A stretch of 5,011 nucleotides of DNA, taken from positions 1 to 5,011 of the forward strand of contig JBDHLB010000116.1 in assembly GCA_039586095.1 (NCBI GenBank), written 5' to 3'. Numbering within the stretch: position 1 is the first letter of the stretch; each line of letters begins with the position of its first letter. The notes under the pieces are model-generated. The model was not told where the DNA came from. It was given only the letters and a program-made list of their open reading frames with translations, and did no database searches. Source of the stretch: JBDHBD01 sp039586095. Lineage in GTDB: Bacteria > Gemmatimonadota > Gemmatimonadetes > Palauibacterales > Palauibacteraceae. Both the position numbers and the translations under genes were made by a program. This document shows, piece by piece, positions 1 through 5,011 of this stretch.

Positions 1-143
1 GCGAGCGCTATCAGGAACAGCTCGACGGCTACCGGCGGCTTTTCGAGCAGCTCGAGGACCGCCCCGTGAAAACGGCGCTGTACCTGCCGCGTCACGGGCG
101 GTTGGAGGTGGTGGGCCCGGTCGGCCGGGCGGACGCGGGCTAA
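1..143 (+). CDS. C-terminal end of a RecB/AddA-like helicase-nuclease (partial)
   Basis: The 5' part lies outside the window. Reading from base 3 gives 46 residues ending at TAA (141-143). The visible peptide starts ERYQEQLDGYRRLFEQLEDR and goes on to PVKTALYLPRHGRLEVV. The Y-x-x-Q-L-x-x-Y pattern (peptide residues 3-10), followed by a short helix and a P-V-x-T-A-L-Y-x-P strand, is typical of the end of RecB-family PD-(D/E)XK nuclease domains. There the Q-x-x-x-Y helix lies after the metal-binding acidic residues and the lysine. Such domains end UvrD/RecB/AddA helicase-nucleases, which resect double-strand DNA ends in the cytoplasm. The helicase motifs and the catalytic acidic residues are not visible, so the exact family member (RecB, AddA, or an uncharacterised UvrD-type exonuclease) cannot be fixed. 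The gene converges on the TIR gene, and the two stops overlap. Confidence 0.65.
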   Translation, partial: ERYQEQLDGYRRLFEQLEDRPVKTALYLPRHGRLEVVGPVGRADAG

Positions 144-3100
144 ACGCCGAGCAGCGGAAGGCTCTGGGCTTCGTAGGCGGCCCGGAAGTCTGGTTCCTCC
201 ACGGTCTCGGCCGTGAGCTCGAACAGCCGTCTAGCCTCATCTGCATCTGACTGTGCCTGAGCTGCATGGCCCAGAGCGGCGTGCGCTTTCCCGCGCAGCG
301 CGTAGAGACGCCACCGGAGCAACGCGTAGTCGCCATCGTCGGCGATGGGTATGACCGCATCCGCCCGGTTTCGCAGCTCCTCCCAGCGCGCGAGCTTCGC
401 GAGGGCGCGAAGCCCGACCTCCAACGATTCTACGCGCGGTATGGGGCTGCCACGCTTTTCGTTCATGTCGGCATCGGCATCGGCGAGCTCCAAGGCGCGC
501 TCGGCGTTCCCTTTGGCGAGTTCCACCTCGGCCAGGCTGGTCCGGTTCGGCTTGGACCGGGTCGCGTCGAATCCTGCATCGACCAGGTCCCGTGCCTCAT
601 CGGGTCGTCCGTCTCGGGCCGCGGTGCGTGTTACCAGATTGACCAGCAGATCCACCATCCAGGCTCGCTGCAGCGCTCTGGCTTCCTCCAGCAGAGCGGG
701 GGCCTCTGCCAGGACCGCATCCACGGCGCCCAGAATCGCCTTGCGTTCCAGGAAGCCTACCGCCTGGAGCGCTCGCGCAAACCGGTATTGCTCATCGTTT
801 GGCTCGGCGGCGATCGCGCGGGCCGCTTCGTCGAAACGGCCGAGCTGGACCAGGGCCATGCCTTTGAAGGTCGGGTACTGAATGGGCGGGACGCCAAGCT
901 GGTCTGCGACGGCGATGGCCTCGTCGCACACCTCCACGCAGCGCGCGAGCTGACCGGCGTTGCGCGTGCCAACGATCATCCAGAACAGGTGCTGATTGAG
1001 GCGGATGGGGTCGCGCCGGGACTCCAGCTTCTCCCGGACGGCTTCGGCCTGGATCTGACGCTGGACGGGGGTGAATATGTTCACGCGCAGGCTCATGGTC
1101 TCGGCATCGATCTGGATGTCCTCATCGCCCAGCTCGATGCCGATCTGGCGTGCTTCCTCCAGATTCTTCAATCCTTGCGGGCGAAACTCCTTCCAGTAGT
1201 CGACGAAGTGCGTGCTGGACAGAAGGGCGGCCGCGAGCGCGCGCGGATCGCCCACTTCGCGTGCCAGGTCGATGGCGCGTTCGCTTGCTTCTTTCGCGGG
1301 TTCGGCGGCGTTGGGATGATCCAGAGAAATGCGATAGCGTGCCTCGGCGAGCAGCAACTGCGCCTTCAGCTCGGTCTGCTGATCGTTGCGGCCCTGGGCG
1401 CGGGCGAGCAGGGATTCGATGTCCGGCAGCGCGTCGGATCCCCGGAAGAGATCCACGAGCAGACGCGCCCTTGCCAGGAGCAGCTCCTCGTAGATCGCGT
1501 CGGATAGCCGATTGCGAAGGGCTCCGGCCAGGGCGGACAGGGCGTCCTCGACCCGGGCGGCGCCTCGCATGGCCCTGGCTCTCAATATTTCGATCTCTGC
1601 CGCTCTGTCCATGTCGGTGTCGCCCAGCACTTCCAGAGCCTGATCCAGCTGACGTAGCGCGTCCTCGAATGCCAGCGAGGCGAGAGAGCGTCGAGCAGCG
1701 CGCAGCAGAAACCCGACCGTCGTATCCATATCGGCGGCGGCACCGGCCTGATACAGATGGTGTGCGACCTCGCTCGCCCGCGATTCGCCGAACAGGGTTT
1801 CAATGGCGTTGCCGATGCGAAGGTGCAGCCGTTGCCGGCGCGGGAACGAGAGACTGCTCAGGAGGGTCTGTCGGATCAGCTCGTGGGCGAACTGATACCT
1901 GGCCTCCCGCCCGGTAGAGACGTCCTCCACCAGAGACGCGGATTCCGCCTCGTCCATGGCGTCGAGCAGGGCATCCTCGCTGAGCTCGACGATGGCGCCG
2001 AGCAGCTCGAATCTGAATCGCCGACCGCTCACGGCAGCGGCGACGAGCGCCTTGCGGCAGTCGTCGCTGACGCGCTCGAGACGTTGCTCCAGAACAAGCC
2101 GAACGCCCGGGGGCAGGTCCACGTCGGTCAGGTCCAGCCGGGCGCGAAAAGCGCCAGCGTCGTCGAACAGGCGATCAGACTCTGCCAGGTTGCGGTAGAC
2201 CTCCTCCACGAAGAAGGGGTTGCCCTCCGTTTCCCGGTAGATCACTTCGACCAGGGCATCCGGCGGTGGGCTGCCGGCCAGCGTGGCCAGCAGCTTCTCC
2301 ACGTCGTCCTGGTCGAGGCGTTTCAATTGAATCTGCTTGCATAGACGCTCTTTGACCAGTTCCTGGAGCGCCCTTGCGAAAGGGCTGCCTGGGACAAGCT
2401 CCGTGTCCCGATAGCTGCCAATGAGAAGCACGCCTGCCTCGCGCAGCCGGTCGGCCAAGTGGCGCAGCATCAGGCAGGTGGACGCATCTGCCCACTGCAG
2501 ATCCTCGAACACCAGCATCAGGGGTTGAGTCTCCGCCGCCCGCTGCAGAAACTCGGCAAATCCATGCATCAGGTAGCGCCGGTCCTGATCCGGAGGCATC
2601 TCGATAGGCACGGGGATGTCCGTATACAGCTGACGGAGCTCCGGCATCAGCTTGGCCACCTCGGCAGCGTTGTCGCCAAGGGCCATGCGCAGGGCGACGG
2701 GATCGACCGTCCGGGCCGTCTGCTCGATGTGCTCCACGAAGGGTTCGTAGGGTGGTGCGCCCTCCATCTCCGAGCAGTGACCGAGCAGCGCAAGCACGTT
2801 CGAGGATCGGGCACGATTCACGGCCTCGCGCATGAGGCGCGTCTTGCCCACCCCGGCCTCTCCGGACACCAGCAGACAGGAGCCCAGACCGCGAGACGCC
2901 CCAGTCAGGGCCCCATCGACTCGCTCGAGTTCGGCGTCTCTGCCGATCATGGCATGATCCGCGGCACCGGGCTTTTCCATCCGCGGCGCGAAGACTTCCA
3001 CGGCGTTGACGAGTCGTGCGACCGCGTCCTCCGTTACGCCGTGCGTGAAGTCCAGCGTCTGGGTACGGCGAAACGCGAGTGGCGGCCTTATGGCGTCGAC

Positions 3101-3361
3101 GATCACCGGTACGAGAACGCCGCGTTCCAGGCCTTCGTTGGCCTCGGTGCGGACCCACTCTGAATCGATGGAGTGTTCGGACCAGACCACCACGATGCAG
3201 CGTGCCTCGTCGATGGCCTGCTCGATGGCGCGGTCGAAGGCCGCCCCGCCGCTGATGTCCCGGTCCCACCAGACCGACCAGCCGGCTTGCTCGAGCGCCT
3301 CGACGATGGGAGCTACCCGGCTGCGGTCCGGGGTCGCGTAAGAGACGAACACGTCCGCCAC
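140..3361 (-). CDS. TIR domain - STAND/AAA ATPase - TPR-like repeat protein (NLR-like)
   Basis: This complete 1073-residue protein begins at GTG (3359-3361). An in-frame TGA two codons upstream (3365-3367) rules out an earlier start, and the first TIR strand (VFVSYA) begins at residue 4. Residues 2-128 form a TIR domain: VFVSYA strand, the BB-loop region WWDRDISGG (31-39), strand IVVVWS (56-61), and S-x-x-S-x-W-V-x-x-E, whose Glu73 aligns with the catalytic glutamate of NAD-cleaving TIRs. Residues 139-320 are an AAA_16/STAND ATPase with Walker A GEAGVGKT (167-174), Walker B LMLVFEDLQWAD (281-292) and the sensor strand GSYRDTEL (315-322). GNPFFVEEV (380-388) and the FAHELIRQTL region (491-500) are typical of the ATPase modules found in large AfsR/LuxR-type regulators and cyclase fusions. 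From about 530 to the end the protein is alanine- and leucine-rich helices with TPR character, probably the sensor. No HTH, cyclase, signal peptide or membrane segment is seen, so it is likely cytoplasmic. NAD cleavage and a defence role are inferences; a regulatory scaffold is the alternative. Confidence 0.93.
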   Translation of the reverse strand: MADVFVSYATPDRSRVAPIVEALEQAGWSVWWDRDISGGAAFDRAIEQAIDEARCIVVVWSEHSIDSEWVRTEANEGLERGVLVPVIVDAIRPPLAFRRTQTLDFTHGVTEDAVARLVNAVEVFAPRMEKPGAADHAMIGRDAELERVDGALTGASRGLGSCLLVSGEAGVGKTRLMREAVNRARSSNVLALLGHCSEMEGAPPYEPFVEHIEQTARTVDPVALRMALGDNAAEVAKLMPELRQLYTDIPVPIEMPPDQDRRYLMHGFAEFLQRAAETQPLMLVFEDLQWADASTCLMLRHLADRLREAGVLLIGSYRDTELVPGSPFARALQELVKERLCKQIQLKRLDQDDVEKLLATLAGSPPPDALVEVIYRETEGNPFFVEEVYRNLAESDRLFDDAGAFRARLDLTDVDLPPGVRLVLEQRLERVSDDCRKALVAAAVSGRRFRFELLGAIVELSEDALLDAMDEAESASLVEDVSTGREARYQFAHELIRQTLLSSLSFPRRQRLHLRIGNAIETLFGESRASEVAHHLYQAGAAADMDTTVGFLLRAARRSLASLAFEDALRQLDQALEVLGDTDMDRAAEIEILRARAMRGAARVEDALSALAGALRNRLSDAIYEELLLARARLLVDLFRGSDALPDIESLLARAQGRNDQQTELKAQLLLAEARYRISLDHPNAAEPAKEASERAIDLAREVGDPRALAAALLSSTHFVDYWKEFRPQGLKNLEEARQIGIELGDEDIQIDAETMSLRVNIFTPVQRQIQAEAVREKLESRRDPIRLNQHLFWMIVGTRNAGQLARCVEVCDEAIAVADQLGVPPIQYPTFKGMALVQLGRFDEAARAIAAEPNDEQYRFARALQAVGFLERKAILGAVDAVLAEAPALLEEARALQRAWMVDLLVNLVTRTAARDGRPDEARDLVDAGFDATRSKPNRTSLAEVELAKGNAERALELADADADMNEKRGSPIPRVESLEVGLRALAKLARWEELRNRADAVIPIADDGDYALLRWRLYALRGKAHAALGHAAQAQSDADEARRLFELTAETVEEPDFRAAYEAQSLPLLGV

Positions 3362-3370
3362 GGGTCAGTG

Positions 3371-3377
3371 CTCGCCT
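3371..3377 (-). promoter_or_regulatory. Weak ribosome binding site of the TIR-STAND gene
   Basis: The minus strand reads AGGCGAG nine bases before the GTG start, a poor Shine-Dalgarno match. With the GTG start this suggests modest translation, which would suit a toxic effector kept at low level. It is the best candidate in the 49-base gap, but the match is weak. Confidence 0.4.
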
Positions 3378-3410
3378 GCCGCGGATGTCGCCTTTTGTGT
3401 CGAATGTCCC

Positions 3411-4580
3411 TCAGCCATCGGAACGACCCTCGCCTTCGAGATCCTTCATGATCTTCGCGAGTGCATCCCAGCATCGTTGCTGACGGCGGTCAATGAGCTC
3501 GTCGCTGTTGAAGTCCGGAAAGGCGTAGCCGTTCATGGTGTAGGCGCAGCTGACTCCGCTCGAGCAATCCATGACGTGCCACGATCCTCCGAGCCCGCCC
3601 CAGTGAAAGGTGGTCGGCCGGGGCGCGGGAAACGTAGGGCTGTGCAGCCCCAGGCCCAGGCCGAGTCTCAAGGGCCCGAGAATGAGGTCTTCGGCATAGG
3701 ACTGCTCGGTAGTCGCCTGGCGGGCGATTGATTCGGAGAGGTAGCGACGGCCGTCCAGCTTGCCACCCAGGGTCAGGACCGCGCCGGCTCTGGCCAGGCT
3801 GCGAGCGTTGCCCAGCCCGTTTGAGGAGGGTGACTCGGCGCGCAGGTGCTCGACGGAGAATATCGCGACATCTGCGTCCAGGCTGTTGAATACCCGCTCG
3901 CTGACCGAGCCTGGCTCGTGCGAGATTCCTGCGGAGGCCGACATGATTACCGGCGTGGCGATCCTTGGAAGGTCCCGATCGTTCTTCAGGCCCATCTGAA
4001 GGTCGACCCCCAGCGGCTTGGTGAAGTGGATGTCGAAGTAATCGGAGACCATCGTGCCGGTTACGCGCCGCGCAAGCTCGCCCAGCACGATTCCGAAGGT
4101 AAGCGGGTGGTAGCAGCTGACGCCGGGCTCGAACCACGGCGGCTCGGTCGCGATGGCCGCCGTCAATTGCTCCCAGTCCAGAAGCGCCTCGAAAGGCAGA
4201 GGTGGGTCAAACCCGGGGACACCCGCCTGGTGCAGCAGCACCTGCCGGACCGTCACGGTGGACTTGCCGGCTTGACCGAACTCGGGCCAGTAGCGCGCGA
4301 CCGGGGCGTCCAGTTCCAGCAGGCCCTCGTCCACGAGCTTCAGAGTACACATGACCACCAGTATCTTGGTGATCGAGAACAGATGGGCGATGGTGTCGCG
4401 CTCCCACGGGAGCTTCCCCTCTTCGTCCCGGGTCCCCGCCCAGAGATCGACCACCATCCGTCCCTGGTGTGTCATGGCCAGCGATGCGCCGGCTTCCAGC
4501 CCCTCCTCGAAATTGGCGACGAAAGCGTCTGCGAGCGGCTGGAACCTCTCGTCGCAAAATCCGTGAACGTCGACCGTCAT
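3411..4580 (-). CDS. Beta-lactamase-fold serine hydrolase (class C / family VIII esterase-like)
   Basis: This complete 389-residue protein starts at ATG (4578-4580) behind a strong Shine-Dalgarno sequence. It belongs to the Beta-lactamase (PF00144) superfamily of serine hydrolases, which includes AmpC, D,D-peptidases and family VIII carboxylesterases such as EstB. The nucleophile motif is S69-I-T-K72 in HLFSITK. The second-motif tyrosine is probably Tyr157 in CYHPLTFG, where the usual Y-x-N asparagine is absent. The third motif is H326-W-G-G in FHWGGLGGSW, matching the WGG of EstB-type esterases rather than the KTG of true beta-lactamases. There is no signal peptide, which argues against a periplasmic antibiotic-degrading enzyme and for a cytoplasmic esterase, lactonase or amidase. 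The substrate is unknown. The length is normal for the family. It lies 58 bases after a paralogue and 49 bases before the TIR-STAND gene on the same strand, so co-transcription is plausible. Confidence 0.92.
   Translation of the reverse strand: MTVDVHGFCDERFQPLADAFVANFEEGLEAGASLAMTHQGRMVVDLWAGTRDEEGKLPWERDTIAHLFSITKILVVMCTLKLVDEGLLELDAPVARYWPEFGQAGKSTVTVRQVLLHQAGVPGFDPPLPFEALLDWEQLTAAIATEPPWFEPGVSCYHPLTFGIVLGELARRVTGTMVSDYFDIHFTKPLGVDLQMGLKNDRDLPRIATPVIMSASAGISHEPGSVSERVFNSLDADVAIFSVEHLRAESPSSNGLGNARSLARAGAVLTLGGKLDGRRYLSESIARQATTEQSYAEDLILGPLRLGLGLGLHSPTFPAPRPTTFHWGGLGGSWHVMDCSSGVSCAYTMNGYAFPDFNSDELIDRRQQRCWDALAKIMKDLEGEGRSDG
3531..3785 (-). repeat. Tandem-duplicated segment, copy 1 (partner at 4753-5007)
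   Basis: This stretch encodes residues 266-350 of the complete hydrolase and matches 4753-5007 codon for codon without gaps. DNA identity is visible too: bases 3733-3755 are identical to 4955-4977 (23 bases, coding for the GRRYLSE region). It records gene duplication and is not a mobile or regulatory repeat. Confidence 0.8.
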
Positions 4581-4585
4581 GCCGT

Positions 4586-4593
4586 ACCTCCCC
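4586..4593 (-). promoter_or_regulatory. Strong ribosome binding site of the complete serine hydrolase gene
   Basis: The minus strand reads GGGGAGGT, with five bases between it and the ATG at 4578-4580. The near-consensus GGAGG core at good spacing supports this start. Confidence 0.8.
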
Positions 4594-4638
4594 TCGACCT
4601 CATCTTACTCCAACTGTTGGCTCAGCAGACCGTGAAGG

Positions 4639-5011
4639 TCAACCGGTCGATTGGGCGAGCCTTGAGACGATGGGGCCCAGCGCATTCCAGAATCGCGTCT
4701 GCCGCGGGTCCTGTGATGCGCCCTCATCCCACGATACGAGGGGAGTGAACTGATTCATGGTATAGGCGCAGCTCAAGCCGCTGGGGAGGTCCATGACCAT
4801 CCAGGAGCCGCCGAAGCCACCCCAGTGAAAACAGGTGGGCGTGGGCGCGGGGTAGGTTTCGGCATGCAGCCCGAAGCCGATACCCATGCAGAGAGGCCCC
4901 CACAGCAGGTCCACCTGAAAGCTCTGCTTGGTGACCGCCTTGTGGACGATGCTCTCGGAGAGGTAGCGACGGCCGTCGAGCGCGCCACCCATGGCCAACA
5001 TGGCGCCGATG
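4639..5011 (-). CDS. Second beta-lactamase-fold serine hydrolase, C-terminal part (partial)
   Basis: The frame is open to the right edge, so the N-terminal two thirds, including the SxxK nucleophile and the tyrosine motif, lie outside the window. The internal Met at 4999-5001 is not the start, because the homology continues upstream as I-G-A. About 123 residues are visible, ending at TGA (4639-4641). They align without gaps to residues 266-350 of the neighbouring hydrolase, with about 57 of 85 positions identical by eye. Shared blocks include LDGRRYLSESI, the third motif FHWGGFGGSW and SCAYTMN; the last 35 or so residues diverge. It therefore belongs to the same class C / family VIII esterase-like family and was produced by tandem duplication. 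Whether the copy is active cannot be judged without its N-terminus, but the visible part shows no frameshift or stop. It is likely the upstream member of the same minus-strand transcription unit. Confidence 0.9.
   Translation of the reverse strand, partial: IGAMLAMGGALDGRRYLSESIVHKAVTKQSFQVDLLWGPLCMGIGFGLHAETYPAPTPTCFHWGGFGGSWMVMDLPSGLSCAYTMNQFTPLVSWDEGASQDPRQTRFWNALGPIVSRLAQSTG
4753..5007 (-). repeat. Tandem-duplicated segment, copy 2 (partner at 3531-3785)
   Basis: This is the matching part of the upstream, edge-truncated hydrolase. Offset between the copies is 1222 bases, close to one gene plus the intergenic gap, as expected for a simple head-to-tail duplication. The duplicated unit probably continues beyond the right edge. 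Confidence 0.8.

Noticed and set aside
115..130. GC-rich hairpin (6-bp stem GCCCGG/CCGGGC, TCGG loop) just before the convergent stops
   Set aside because: It has no T-run on either strand, and a short GC palindrome inside GC-rich coding sequence is expected by chance, so it was not called a terminator.
266..1507. Long plus-strand open frame (413 codons) antisense to the TIR-STAND gene
   Set aside because: It lies wholly inside a gene with clear domain motifs. Its translation shows no recognisable domain, and long antisense frames are expected opposite GC-rich coding sequence.
2175..3269. Minus-strand 364-codon frame overlapping the TIR and ATPase coding region
   Set aside because: The frame is shifted relative to the TIR-STAND gene, and its product is low-complexity arginine- and glycine-rich sequence typical of an out-of-frame reading of GC-rich DNA.
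4610..4620. Short palindrome CCAACTGTTGG between the two hydrolase genes
   Set aside because: Five-base arms around one base are too short for a stable hairpin, there is no T-run, and there is no second copy to suggest an operator.
4581..4638. Possible promoter (TAAGAT on the minus strand, 4602-4607) upstream of the complete hydrolase
   Set aside because: It matches a -10 box at only four of six positions, and no acceptable -35 box lies 16-18 bases upstream.
3846..4748. Plus-strand open frame of 300 codons spanning the complete hydrolase and the gap behind it
   Set aside because: It is antisense to a protein with intact catalytic motifs and runs across the gap into the next paralogue. Its product has no recognisable features, so it is a shadow frame.

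Overview
The window is GC-rich, with few intergenic bases and strong G/C preference at third codon positions. It looks like a bacterial chromosome, probably from a proteobacterium. The gammaproteobacterial leaning is inferred from the style of the partial RecB/AddA-like tail and the large TIR-ATPase protein, not from a marker gene. There are no rRNA or tRNA genes, CRISPR repeats, insertion sequences or phage genes.

Layout. Bases 1-143 hold the last 46 codons of a plus-strand gene, most likely a RecB/AddA-type helicase-nuclease of recombinational DNA repair. Everything else is on the minus strand. Reading in the direction of transcription, from right to left, the order is: (i) the C-terminal part of a class C beta-lactamase-fold serine hydrolase, cut by the right edge; (ii) a complete 389-residue paralogue of it with an intact SxxK serine and a WGG-type third motif, as in family VIII esterases; (iii) a 1073-residue protein with an N-terminal TIR domain, a central STAND-type AAA ATPase and a long C-terminal helical (TPR-like) region. 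The gaps are 58 and 49 bases with no clear terminator, so the three minus-strand genes could be one transcription unit. The TIR gene converges on the helicase gene, and the two stop codons overlap by two bases.

How they may work together. The TIR-STAND-TPR protein is the most notable gene. Its order is effector, NTPase switch, repeat sensor, the logic of NLR-like immune receptors. It keeps a glutamate at the expected position of the TIR NAD-cleaving site as well as Walker A and B motifs. A role in anti-phage defence or stress signalling by NAD depletion or signal production is a reasonable inference, but nothing in the sequence proves it. The two hydrolases are tandem duplicates (about two thirds identical over the comparable stretch). 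They look like cytoplasmic esterases or amidases of unknown substrate, and a functional link to the TIR protein rests only on close co-directional spacing.
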